Positions 36,607 to 49,296 of a stretch of DNA of 64,000 nucleotides are shown one piece after another. The position numbers and the translations under genes were made by a program. Below the pieces are notes generated by a model that made no database searches, was not told the origin of the DNA, and saw only the letters and a program-made list of their open reading frames with translations. The first letter of the stretch is position 1, and each line of letters begins with the position of its first letter. The stretch comes from Hypomyces perniciosus (Eukaryota; Ascomycota; Sordariomycetes; Hypocreales; Hypocreaceae), in NCBI GenBank assembly GCA_008477525.1, contig SPDT01000004.1:1612001-1676000 (forward strand), in the 5' to 3' direction.

Positions 36607-37254
36607 AAGTTAATTTTAATACTTTAAGGCTTATTTACCTTTAAAAGCAAAGTCATTATTTCTGTATTACTTAAAAAAGTATTTCTTGCTATAAAAATAT
36701 ATAGTAAAAAGAGCTTAAACTTTAGTTCCTTTTCTTTAACCTCTTTAAACAGTTTATTTAATTAAACTATAGTCAACTTATCTATAATCTTTTTTTGATT
36801 ATTTAAACAGGTATTTTTATTAAATTATATATTTTTTATAATAATTACCTTTATTAAGTAAAGTAATTAAATATAATATATATTATTTACAGTATATTTA
36901 ATAAAGTATTTAATTAAGCCTTTAAGCTTATTTTGAAATTCTTTTTCATTCTGGCCAGCTTTATAGTCTTTATTAAATATATAGGCGCAGTAGCTATAAA
37001 TATAGATCTTGTTTTAATTTAACTATAAGTTTACAGAAAGCTCCTTTATAAAAAAAGGTATAAAATCACAGAACTATTACTTTAATTTATTAATTAGTAA
37101 TATTATTTTAAGCGCAAATAAAAAGCTTATATTAATAAAATACACTACCGCTTTAGCGCTTTTTAAGCTATAAGTTATTTAAAAGATTAATATAATTAAG
37201 TATTTTAATTAATTTAATTATAATTTCCTAACTTATATACTTTAATATACTATT
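36607..37254 (-). mobile_element. Copia fragment: integrase C-terminus and linker (minus strand)
   Basis: The minus frame shows AYIFNKDYKAGQ and later KYFIKYTVNNIYYI, LIKVIIIKNI, FNKN, and a Lys/Glu-rich linker, the pattern that follows the integrase core in fungal Copia polyproteins. No RT or LTR is joined to it. It lies between solo LTR B and Gypsy-X copy 2. The right limit is where similarity to Gypsy-X copy 1 starts. Confidence 0.6.
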
Positions 37255-38793
37255 TAGCTTTATTCTAGTAAAAACTTATAAACTATTTAAAATACTGCTT
37301 TACTTTTATATTTAATTGTTTAGTTTAGCTGTTAGTTTTTAAATAATAGGCTAAGGAATATTTAAAGTAAATTTTAAATTGTTAAGATAGCTGCTTTTAA
37401 AATTTAAATATAAATTAAATGCTTTAGTTTAATATAATTGTTTTTAAGGCTTTATATAAAGTATAGATATATAAGATAAAGGCGTTAGTAAGTTTTTTTA
37501 ATATTAAGTATATAGGTAGCAATAAAATAATATATCTTTATTAAATAGTATACTATTATAAGGATATTTTTATAAATTAAACTTTACTGGCTATAGTTAA
37601 GCAGTATTATAATATAGTTTATTAAAATATTATTTTAGGCTTAAAATAATACTAGTAGTGGTTTTAGGAATTTTAAAGGAGTAGACTTATTTAATTTTAT
37701 TTAAAAGTATAGGTTATAACCTTTAATAAAAGTGTTAATATTAATTAATATTTATAGCTATTAATATATATAGTTAAAGAAGTTTAGTATTTTTATTTAT
37801 TTTAAGTATCCTTTTAGCCTAGAAAAATGTATTTAATATATAATTTATATTTTTACTTTATTTATTAATAAAAGGAAGAGTTATTCCTAGTAATATATTT
37901 AATTACTGTAAATTTAAAAGTTTTATATTACTGCCTTTAAATTACTTTAAATACTTTTAGGCTATTATTAAATAGCTAAGTCTTAAAGCGCTTATATTAT
38001 AATATTTACTATATTTAATATTTTATAGGCTTTATTAATTATTCTATTAATTAATGTCTGTAAGTTTAGGATTAATATACTAGTTATTATAGTAAGTAGG
38101 TATTTATTATATATATTTTTTATAATATTAATATAAGTATAGGGATTAAAGTAGTTTTTTAAAAACAAGGTTTTTCTTTCTTTTAATTAATTATTATTTT
38201 AGTTTAACTTTACTAAAATATTTTAAAATCTTTTATTTAATATATTAGGCTTTACTGCTTTTAATTTAAACTGGTAAATAATTTAGAAATTATATTAGGA
38301 TCAGAATTTAAATTACTAGATTTATTTTTAATTTAATACTTTAATAGTTATAAAGTATTTTAGGTTTTTATAGGTTATAATAATCTTGAATTTATTTTTT
38401 ATACTTTAAAGTTCAAGGCTTTATTTTTTCAATAATTTAATAATAGCTAGCAGTTTTTTATTATAAGTTTTATAATTATATTTAATAAATAAATACTTTA
38501 ATAAAAACTATATTATTAATTGCAAAATACTATTTGTATTATATTAGGAGAAAATACCATTAAATGTTTAATTTAAGGCATTTATTTTTAAGATTATCTT
38601 TTTATTATAATTAAAGAAGGCGAGGATTAAGGCAGTTATAAATTGGGTTTTAAGATAATTAAATGCAGCAGTATAAAAATCTATTTAATTTTATAGTATA
38701 TCTTTTTTAAAAAGGCTATTTAAAGGCTTACAGATATTAAAGAAGTTTTTAATAAATTGCTAATAGAAATTCCTAAAGTTTAAAAAGCGTTAG

Positions 38794-38955
38794 TATCACG
38801 GCACATAGAACAGCGGGTCAAGGTGATATCTTTGTTGTGCCTTGAACAAGGCAAGAAGCTATGAGAATGTGGTTCGAAGGTGTAGGACCAAGTCATCACG
38901 TGAGGACGCACGTGATGCTGATGAGTTATTAGAGGGCAGGTTTGGTGCCGTGACA
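38794..38955 (-). repeat. young solo Gypsy-X LTR inside Gypsy-X copy 2
   Basis: 162 bases, TATCACGGCAC...GTGCCGTGACA, with perfect 5-base TSD GTTAG (38789-38793 and 38956-38960). Copy 1 has the uninterrupted site at 17179-17183 (ATTAG). Unlike its surroundings it keeps CpG, CpA and TpG. It contains ATCACGTG and CACGTGAT as an inverted pair at 38895-38916. Confidence 0.92.
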
Positions 38956-41900
38956 GTTAGAGTTCGCGGAGGTTTAAGCGTTTCTTTTAATTTATAATTA
39001 CTATTATTTTTTTAAGGTTTATTTTAATGCTATTATTTATAATAAATAAGTTAAAGTATTTTACTTTTATTGTTTTAAATTTATATTTTTTAATATTAAT
39101 TTGGACACTTATATTAATTAATTTGTTTATAACTTTTTATATATATTATTAATATTCTTTTCGCGTAGTTAAATTGATTAATATATTATTAAAGTAGGCT
39201 ATATAAATTTTATTAAATAAATTATATAAAGTATAGTTAATATAGTATTAAAAAGAGGTTAAGGTATTATAAAGACTAAAAGGTGTAATAAAGGTTTTAA
39301 ATAACTTAAATTAGGTTATAAAAGCTGTTTTGTTTTTATACTTTTTCACAATTTTAAGTTTATTAAAAGCAGCTATTATATCTAGCTTAATATAAAATCT
39401 AATGTTATATGAAGTATTTAATATTTTTTAGATTAGTGGTAATAAATAGTAATTTTTTATAGTAATATTATTAAAGCTTTAATAGTTTTAATAAATATAA
39501 ACCCTTTTTTTAAGTTTTGCAGTAAAGAGTAAAGGGGCAGTATATTTTACTTTAGATTCTTTAATAAATCCTTTAACTAGGTTTTTATTTAGCTATTTCT
39601 TTATTATTTAGAGTTTATTTAGTAATATTAGGCGGGTCTTTTAATATAGTGGTTCTTTTTTTAATAGAAATTTAATTTTATAGTTTTATAATCTTTTAAA
39701 AGGAAGTTTATTTATTAGTTATAAAAGGAAGCTAATAATTTTATTTTATAGTTAATTAACAAATTTCTTTTAAATATTATTTTTTATTAATTTTAGCTTT
39801 ACCTTCATAAATTTATTAATATTGGATTCCAATATCTTTTAAAGGTATTTTCTATTATAGTAGTATACGAGGAAATTATAGAAAGCTGTAAAGAATAATA
39901 CTGATATTGCTATAAAGCTGCTTTATTTTTATAATATATTTATAAAGGTCTTTTTATTAAGCTTTAGTAGTTGGTATACTTTATATTCCTGCTTTTATAT
40001 ATTTTCTATTAAATCTGCCTAAATTAATCTTATATATTAAACAGATAGGTTTTTATAGAATTAGATAAATAATATTATAGTAGATATTTAGATATCTGTT
40101 AAGCTAGGTTATTTATATAGCGCTATTACTGCAGGCTTATTAGGTATTAGTATCTTTAATTTAGGGAGTTATGTTAGGTTATATTAGTATTAATATTAGC
40201 GGCTATTAGCTATAGGTATTATTAAGATTAGTATTAAAGGCTTATTTAGTATTATTTATATGTTAGTCGTTAATCTTTTATAATTATTAGGTTAATAAAT
40301 GCAGTAGTGATTTTGCCTTAGTGTTAATATAAAGTTAATATATAGGTCCTTCTTTTTTATTAAGGCATTGTTTTTTCTAGTATATCTTTAATATAGGCTT
40401 AGAATTTAACTTTTTTTTAACCTTTTTTTTAATCCTTTTTAATATATTATTTTATTTTTTACTAGTAGTATAAAGTATTAACTTTAAGGGTTTGCCTAAA
40501 ATATTAATATTATATAAAATAATTATTAGGCTAAGAATTATTAGTATAGTATAGGTTTAAAGGCAATAATTTATTAAATAGTATTGCAAGTTAAAGGTAA
40601 CTGTTAATATAGGCTAGTTAATATTAAGATTATATTACTATAGCTATAGTATTTTAAGGATATAGGGGTTTTAATTTAAAACATTAATAATAAAAAATAT
40701 ATATAGTTTTTTATATTCCTTTATTTTTATATTTAATATTATATAATTAATAAGCTATACTGCTATTTTACTATTAATTAAAATAAGGCTTTTTAGTTTA
40801 AGTAATTATATTATTAAGATTTAGGATTTTTAAAGAAAGTGTTAGTCTGTAAAGCCTTATATTAAGTAATTCCTATTAATAAAGGTTAATCTAGTTATTA
40901 GTAAATATATAAGGAATAATATAGTATAAATAAATAGTAATTTACTATTTATAGTATTTAAAATCAATAGTTTATTATTAATAATAATTTATTTTATTTA
41001 TAGAGGCATTAAGTTTATAGGCTATTTTAATACCTTATTATACTTTTTAATATAATATTCTTAAAAAGCTATTTTCTTTTGCCTTTTTATATTAAAGGTT
41101 ATATTTTTATAAATAAATATATTATTAAAGGTAATTAATCTTTTAATAAAGCTGGTTTTATTAATATAGTATAAAAATAGGTTTTATAGTATAATAGGTT
41201 ATTTTTTTAAGCTGGGAAATACTAGTAATATAAGAATTAAAAAATAACAATTTATAGTGCTAGTATACCTTTTTTTTAACTTAAAGTATATACCCTGCTT
41301 TAAGGTATTATAGTGTTATTACTTTAATATATTTTGCGTTTTAGGAAGCTGCTATTATATTTTTATAGGGTTTAAAGTTTTATAGTGTTAGTTTTCTGCT
41401 TTTTTATATAATTACTAATAGTATATTGGCTGTTATAGTAGTAGTATAGGTTATAAAGTTATTAGTATTCTTTGCGTTATAAAGTAAAGGATATAGTATT
41501 TAACTACATAGGATTATTTATATTTTTTAACTTTAAAAGGTTTAATTTATTTTAAGGCAGGGCTTATTAAAGAATATAGTTACTGTTTAGCTTTTTAAAT
41601 TTACAGTTACTTTTAAGTTTAATATAATAGGCCTGCTTTTTAAGGTTCTTATAAACTTTTTAATTAAAAGTTTTTTAAGTAGATTAATTATTTTTATTTA
41701 TAAGTTTATTGCTTTTATTAATAAAGGCGGCGGCTATTTTTTTAAATACTTTAAAGTAAAGGGTATTAACCTTTTAAGTATTAGTTTTATTAGCTTAGGC
41801 TATTAGTTTATAGAATTTAATAATAAAGTTTTAAAATAGTTTATTTGCTATATAATAGGTATTAAACTTTTAGGCAGTAGATTATAAAAGGTTAAGAGTT

Positions 41901-42764
41901 TTATATTAAAAGTTTAGGAATTTAATAAAGGTTTTATTATTTTTTTATTTTTATATTATCTAGTTATCTTTTTTTATTATAAGATCGTTAGATGCTTTTT
42001 ATATTAAATTATAAGTATTATTATTTAATTAGCTATTAATATAAAGGGTATTAAAGTACTTAGTATTAATTATAATATTATATAATACAATAAAATATTA
42101 GTTTATATACTTTTATTAATAGCTTTTTATATTTTTATCTTTAATATTAAATCTATTTTTAAGGTTATTAATTTAATATTTTAAAATATTATTACTTTTA
42201 GCTTTAATAAGTTTATTAATTATATGACTTTAACTTTAGAATTTATATTAAATAAGTTTTAGGTTTTTAATAATAGTAGTATTTTTATACTTTTTTTATT
42301 TTAAGGCTATATTAAAGTTATACTTTTAGTTTTAAAAGTAGTTAAAGATAATATTAAAGAACTGTTTAAGTTTTAATACTTAAAGTTATAGGGTTAAGTT
42401 ATAATTATTATTATAAGCTTTCAAAATAATAAAAATATAAGGCTAGTTATATAAATAATTAGCGAGTTTTGCTTTTTAATTAAAGTCCCTTTTTATGCCT
42501 TTTATTCTTACTTTAATACTTTTAGGTTAAATGCAGGCTAGGGAATTAAATATAGGCTAAAAAGTTAAGCTAAGGTATATTCTTTACTGCAGGGATATAG
42601 GCTTTTAGGCTTAAAGTTTTACTATGGTTAAGGATTAATAAACTTTCTATAAAATATAAGGCTTTTTATAGTATTGCAATTAGGCTATTAGCGACTTTAT
42701 TAATTTTCTTAAATAAAGTTAAAGGCTAAAGGTACTAGTGCAGTTATTATAGGAAGGTATAAAC

Positions 42765-42926
42765 TATTATAGTATATAGAATGACGGGTTAAGGTAATAT
42801 TTTTATTATGCTTTAAATAAGGTAAAAAGCTATAAGAATATAGTTTAAAGGTATAGGATTAAGTTATTATATAAGGATATATATAATGCTAATAAGTTAT
42901 TAGAGGGTAGGTTTGGTGCTGTGATA
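42765..42926 (-). repeat. Gypsy-X 5' LTR (copy 2)
   Basis: 162 bases, RIP-altered copy of the X LTR, directly followed by an inverted fragment of the same family at 42927. Confidence 0.85.
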
Positions 42927-43265
42927 GGGATATTTAAGATAAATAAAAACGCTAAACTTTTTTAACTATATATATTAATTGCTATAAATATTAGCTAATA
43001 TTAATACTTTTTTAAAAGTTATAACCTATACTTTTAAATAAAGTAAAATAAATTTATTCCTTTAGGATTTTTAAAACTATTACTAATATTATTTTAAGCT
43101 TAAAGTAATATTTTAATAAATTATATTATATTACTATTTAATTATAGCTAGTAAAGCTTAGTTTATAAAAATATCTTTATAATAATATACTATTTAATAA
43201 AAATATATTATTTGATTATTATTTATATATTGAATATTAAAGAATTTATTAATGCCTTAATATAT
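42927..43265 (+). mobile_element. inverted Gypsy-X fragment
   Basis: It matches the reverse complement of about 15900-16200 in copy 1 (the integrase-side region), so it lies in plus orientation next to minus-oriented copy 2. Right limit approximate. Confidence 0.65.
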
Positions 43266-45200
43266 AGACTAGTATTAATACCTTGTCTGCTTATATTTAT
43301 AAGCCTTTTCAGTTCTTTAATAACCTTATCTAATATTTTAGCTTTATCTTTCCGCTTTTATAGTATTATAAAGTTTAAGACTAGCTAAACTAAAGTTTAT
43401 TAAAGTTTTTAATTAATTGCAGTTAATTCCTAATAGTGCTTATTTGCTTATCTGCTAGGTTAATTAGTTTTATTATTATCTTCTATAGGTTCTTAGACTG
43501 TAATTCTGTCTATTTAATATATTTAAATAACTAGTTAAATATAATAATTAATGCTTATCTTATCTTTAAGTAATTATATTAGTGCCTAATAATATTAATA
43601 TTAGTAATAATTATTATTGCTAGGTTTACTGCCTATAGTTATAGTATTAATTTTCTCTGTATTTATATCTATTAATATTTATACAAGTTATTTATTACCT
43701 TTACTACCCAGCCAGCAATTTAATAATATTTTATCCAGTATACCTATATCTTTAGCTTTTCTTTTAATATTATATTATAATATCTAGTTTATAATTCTCG
43801 CTATTAAGTTCTTTAAATTACTAGTTTTATTATCTCTTTTATTCATAGCTAAAATCTCTTAGTAGCCTTTTCCTTTATAATACAGTTAATAGTCTCGGTT
43901 TTTACTATTTAGTTTAAGTCAAGTCTTTTTATTGCTATTAGTATTTCCCTTTCGCTTAGCATTAATAAAAGGCTGGCTATATTTCAATATATTACTTTAA
44001 ATATTATCACAGTATTTATAGTTTTTACTATATCTTTAATATTATTCTCTTCTTTATCTAATACATTATCTATTTTATTATTTATATTCTTTAAATCTAT
44101 ATTATCGCTATTAACTGCTATATATTTTTATAAAGTTATTACTAAACTCTTTTATTCTTTTAGTTTATCTTTTATTATTATTCTCTTTATTTCTTTAAAT
44201 TCTTTTTTTATTTTAGCTAAAACTCTTTATATTAAAAGAATTTTATTGCTAATTACAGGGTAATATTTAATTACAGGTAAAGTAAAGTTAAATATTTTAT
44301 AGTTTAAAAGGAAATTGGCTAATCTTCCGCTAATAAAAAGGTTTATTCCTTTAATATTAAAGATAATAATAATTGCAATTACTATTATAGCTGGCAGGCT
44401 ATAAGCCTTTCCTGTAGCTTAGATTTATTCTTTAACTATCTTTAACTTTTTATTTGCATCTTAATATTTTAGCCAGCTTAAAAAAGTTTTTACTCTTAAT
44501 ATTTATATATATATATATTCTTTAATATATTATTTAAAGTATATTAAATAGTATTGTGTATTTATTTTAATTAGATAAAAGGTATTCTTTACTGCCTTCT
44601 CTACTAGTATATATTCTTTTTTCTATCCTTTTATATCTGTATATTGCTATATACCTATTCTATTATACTTTAGGATTAAAGTTTTTACTAAACGCTTTAC
44701 CTCTTTTAGTAGCTTAAACAAATCTTGCTTCTTTTAATATAGCTTTAGCATTAATTCTCTTTATAGTGGTATAGTAATTTACTATACTAGTAAGATTAAA
44801 TTAATTTATTTAAATTAATAAAATAAATATTTAAGTTAATAAAAGTATAATTATATGATACAGTAATAGTATATAAAATAATATACCTTTAAGGCAGGTA
44901 AAGATATATAGTTGAAAATTCTTTAAAAAAGCAATAATAATAAAGAAAGTAAAAAAAAAAAAAAGAAATTCTTTTATAAATATTAAATCTATAGTAAAGG
45001 GTTTAGCAGCTAGCAGCTGCCTATATTTATTATTTACTTTATAATACTTATACTCCTTTTATCCGCTATCTATTGCGCTTTAAAGTAAAGGAATAGCTTT
45101 TAAAGTAAAATTTCCTTTTTTTTTCTCTATTATAAATTTATTATTGCCTTTATTAATAACTGCATTTAGATATTTATTTATATGATAATTATTACTTCTT
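43266..45200. other. unassigned repeat DNA with a readable plus-strand frame
   Basis: No retroelement motif was identified. From 44042 (and probably from about 43660) to about 44815 the plus strand reads in one frame with stops almost only TAA or TAG at likely Gln codons. The residues are Ser, Leu, Ile, Phe, Thr and Lys, which before RIP would have been Ser/Pro/Thr-rich. An A-rich run (44949-44964) lies after it. It could be a gag, an inter-domain region of a retroelement, or a captured gene; I cannot tell. Confidence 0.35.
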
Positions 45201-48200
45201 TAAATTATTTTACTAGTATTTATTTATAGAGGTTTTTAGCTAAGTGTTCCTCTTTGAATTTCTATATAATATCTACTGCTATTAAGATTGGTTATCTCTA
45301 TTTAATCTATTTATTATACTTTACACTATATCTTTTCTATTAAACTAAATATTTAGTTTAAGGATATCGTCCTCTTTAGTTTATTTATCCTTTTATTATT
45401 TTCTCTACTTTTTATTCTCTTTCGCCTTTAACTATTACTAAGCCTAATAGCTTTCTTTACCTATTAAATAAATCTGCTTTTTTTAAGTTTAAGTATAGAT
45501 ATACTATTGAAATAATATTATATATTTTCTATTTTAAAGGGAATTTTAGCTTATATACTAATAGGCTAACCCTTTTAACTACTTTAAAAAGTCCTGTTTA
45601 CTATTAAAACTATTTTTATAATAGCTTTTTAAGTAAATAATATCTTTTATAGAGTTTTAAATATACTTTATCTCCTCTTTAAAATTCTATTAGTTTATAT
45701 ATTTTATTATATAAATATATAGCGTTTATTGCCGTAATATTTATTATATACTATATTTCTTTTATATATAGTTAATATAGTATATTTATTATTTTTTAAT
45801 CTATTTTTAAGTTTCGCTTAAACAGGTCTATTAGTCTATTTAATTTAAATTTACATATTATTTTATTTAATAATCTTTTTAATAAAGTACTAATAACATT
45901 ATTTAATATAAATTATAAAGATAGGATAATTTCTATTTAAAGTATTTCTAATATCGCTATATAATATGATATAGCTATCTTTATTATTTAGTTTTTCCGC
46001 TTAAAGCTTTTATTTATCTATAAATAATAGCTAGTATTAAAATTTAATTAAATTCCTATTACTTTAAAGATTTATTACTAGAAATTAAATATAAATTGTT
46101 TATTATAATTGCTAATAATAACTTTAAAGATACTTTAATCGTAAAGTAATAGCAGTTATAAAAATACCTATACTTATTTAGCTACTTTGTATTTTTTTAA
46201 TCCAAATACTAGTATTATTTTCTATAACTATTTGCAAGTTATTATTATTAATGCATTAAAAGCATTATTATTTTTGGACAATCTTTAAAATAATTTACGC
46301 TTCTCTTTTAATAGTTTTATAATAAAGTTAATTATAACTATATAGTATATTTAAATTAATATAAATATTAGTTATACTTCTTTTAGCTATTATTACTTAT
46401 CTATTATATTTTCTAGATAAATCTTATAATATTTTCACCTATTCTTTAATTTACTTTACTTTCTTATAAAAGGATAGCCCCTTTAAAGCTGCAATTATTT
46501 TATATATACTAGCGTAAAACCTTTTATTATAAGCTGCCTTTGAAATTTATCGTATACAGTTTTAAAGTATATACAGTAATTTTATTTTATTTTATTTAAT
46601 TTAATAAAAAAGATTATCCTTTACTATAAATAATAGCTGTATTTCTGTAATTCTCTCTTTTATATTAATTATATATATACGCCTAGCCTTTTCTTATATT
46701 TTTAATATTTTAGTTATTTAAGCTAGCTTTTTTTTGAAGGTATAGCCTTCTGTAAACTTTAGTTTAATGCCTTTATCTATTTATATAGTTATTATAGTAA
46801 AGTATATATTTTCTTTTTAAATATTATTTAGCTTATTTAACACTTTTAAATAGTTAATGTTTTTCTATTCCTTATTATACTTCTTATCCTCTATTATTAA
46901 TAGTTGGGATAGTGTATGTAGAATTAAATTTATATAACTTAAAATATAGTAAATATTTAATTAAAGTTAGCTTAAATGAATTAATGCATTTATTAATTAA
47001 TGGTTCGTCTTTATTAAATTAAATATTAATATTATTATATAATTTACTATTCCTTTTATTACTATATGGTCTGTTAAGACAATTATATCTAATTATAACA
47101 ATTAAACTATAACTCTCAGCTTTTTATACGCCTATACTAGGTATACTATATTTAGTTTTATGAACTTAAAGTATTATTTTAACTTTAATAAAAGTCGACT
47201 AAAGAATAAGATTAATTAGATTCTTTATTATAATATAGTATAATTATCCTATTTATCTCCTATAATATAAAAGATAAAAAGGCCTATTCTTCTTCTATTA
47301 GCATTTAATTTAAAAAATACTAGTCTATTTAAATTATAATCATACAGTTTTATCTCCTTTATTAAATAACTTTATAATATTTAGAATAAGTCCTTTTTTA
47401 ATTCCGATTAGTTTAAATATAACCTTTTATATCTTAAAAGCTTTTGCTTTTTTATTTATTTATTTAACTAGTTTATTATCTTTATATAATTATATTAATA
47501 ATACTATTTTATATTTCTCTAGCAGTTTAGCCTTTATTTAAAATTTATAAATAAATCTCTTTAAAAATATTACTATTTTTAAATACATTTCTAGATCTAT
47601 TAATATTATAAATATTTTAATTTTTTAATACTTTTATTTAATCTACTATAATACTTAGTTTAATATATTTACTTTAAAACTAAGCAGTTTTACTAAAAGG
47701 TATCTATAAAATAATTTCTAAAGGTTTATAGTAAAATAGAGTTTTTTAAATAACTTAAATAGATTTATTAAATACTAGTAGTATTTTTAAAATATATTAC
47801 TAAAAACTATAATATTATTAATATAGGCTTGGATAAAATATCTTATATAATACAGGTATTAATCTATAAATCTTTATGTAAAGGATAGACTATTCTTAAA
47901 TCCTATAATAATAATATAAGATATCTTTAATCTATAAAAGGTTATTAAAACTATCTAGTTTTTATAGTCTTTATAGATTAAAAGTTAATAAAAAGGGGCT
48001 AATATATTATATATAAAGATATACTTTTTTCCTTTTAATTTTATAATAATTTCTTCCTATAATAATATTAAAAGATATTTAATACAGTAATCTTATTTAA
48101 TTATTAAAGGTCTATTACTATTCTAGCTTTTTATTTACTATTTACTATACACTAGATAATAAAAACTAAACATTTAAATAAAGTTAGCTTTTTTATTTAT

Positions 48201-48710
48201 AATATCTAACTTTATATATAAAGCTTATTTATTATTTTATCTAAGACTTTGTAATCTTTTAGTCCTAATAGATATAGTTTAGCCGCCAGTTTTTTATTCT
48301 ACTAGTTATTAACTAAGTTTATTTTTATTTTCTTATCTTTATTTATAGGGATAATTCCTCTATCTCTCCAAATATTATATAATTTAATAATCTTTATTAG
48401 TTATACTACTTTATTTAAATTAATTCCGCAAATATATACTCCTTTATTTATCCAACTTTCAGGGATATCCGCTAATTTAACTACTATTCTTTTCTTTAAT
48501 ATATTTTACCTTTATCTAAATATGGCGATAAAGTTTTCTTTTAATTCCTCGTCTAACATCTATAAAATATCTTTAAAGTCGTCTATTACCTCGAAATTTC
48601 CTTATTTATCTACACTATTTAAATATACTATCAGCGCTATAGCTTTTTCCTATAATATAGCAATATATCTATCTTTATTATAATTCTCTAGGTATCCGAT
48701 TTTTTTATTC
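45200..48710 (-). mobile_element. Gypsy-3 chromovirus, part 1 (RT, RNase H, integrase, chromodomain)
   Basis: Minus-strand order from the right: linker with IVVKLADIPESWINKGVYIC (about 48.5-48.4 kb); the start of RT with an ARIVIDL-type segment near 48.1 kb; the post-RT region with YLKIVIFLKRFIY near 47.6 kb; integrase with a damaged SDRD box and GIQLNFNTSYY near 46.1-46.0 kb; KVYLKL near 45.7 kb; and a chromodomain (about 45420-45300) with VEKIIKGQ and KYLV. The RT active-site box could not be located. The element continues at 53687 after the inserted Copia-1. Confidence 0.78.
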
Positions 48711-48715
48711 CTTAT

Positions 48716-49296
48716 TGTTAAAATAACAAGGTTATACTGAACCTCATTTAAGTGCAGCTTCTAGGAAGGTGCACCCAACGCAGCAATGAGGAAACGACTG
48801 AGAGTCTAGTTGGGTTAACAATGGATGAACAATTGAATTGTAAACGATCTAATAGCTAGAAGCTATAGAATATCTAGTGTATATGCGGCTGGTGTAGAAG
48901 TGAATTGTATGAATAATAGCTTTGTCTTCTACAATAGTCCTCCGACTAGATAATAGGAATGCGGCGGCAGAATTGGGTTCGTGGCCCTATTCCTATTTTC
49001 CGCAAAATTCATTTATATAGGAAATCGGCCAAATCGACTCACGGCCATACAAACAGGAAACCATTTTAGTCAGATTTTTCACAATAGCCATTGTGGCCAT
49101 TATATTGAGTCTAAGGTAGGCGGGATAGCTGGTCCTAGCTCAATTGTTATCGTTGAAGATAACAGAAATTTCCTGACTTACACCGAAGTTCCTCCGGAAC
49201 TCGGTCCTAGCGTCGGGCCTAATTCTGGGTCAAGCCAGAATAGGAAGGTTACCCAAATACACTGAAATCCTTACTTTTTAGCCCTCCTTTTTAACA
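48716..49296 (-). repeat. Copia-1 3' LTR (copy C)
   Basis: 581 bases, TG...CA ends, sense on the minus strand. Lightly RIP-altered compared with its partner D. A 94-codon frame antisense to the LTR (48981-49265, +) is open; it is also open in copy E and is a property of the LTR sequence rather than a gene. Confidence 0.9.

Larger units (their letters stand above)
37255..42926 (-). mobile_element. Gypsy-X copy 2, 3' LTR missing
   Basis: Collinear with copy 1 (15659-19948 plus 32524-33411). The 5' LTR is at the right end (42765-42926). The RT box YFNN is at 39196-39185 and a CCHC-like region is near 41.6 kb. The left end stops at about 37255 without an LTR, so it is truncated. It has intact empty sites for two insertions: TTAA at 41718-41721 where copy 1 holds the Gypsy-Y LTR, and it carries a solo X LTR that copy 1 lacks. 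Confidence 0.83.

Noticed and set aside
46980..47060. RT active-site box of Gypsy-3
   Set aside because: An AAT-AAT-ATT string is present on the minus strand, but its position is too close to integrase and the frame does not match the surrounding RT, so it is probably chance.
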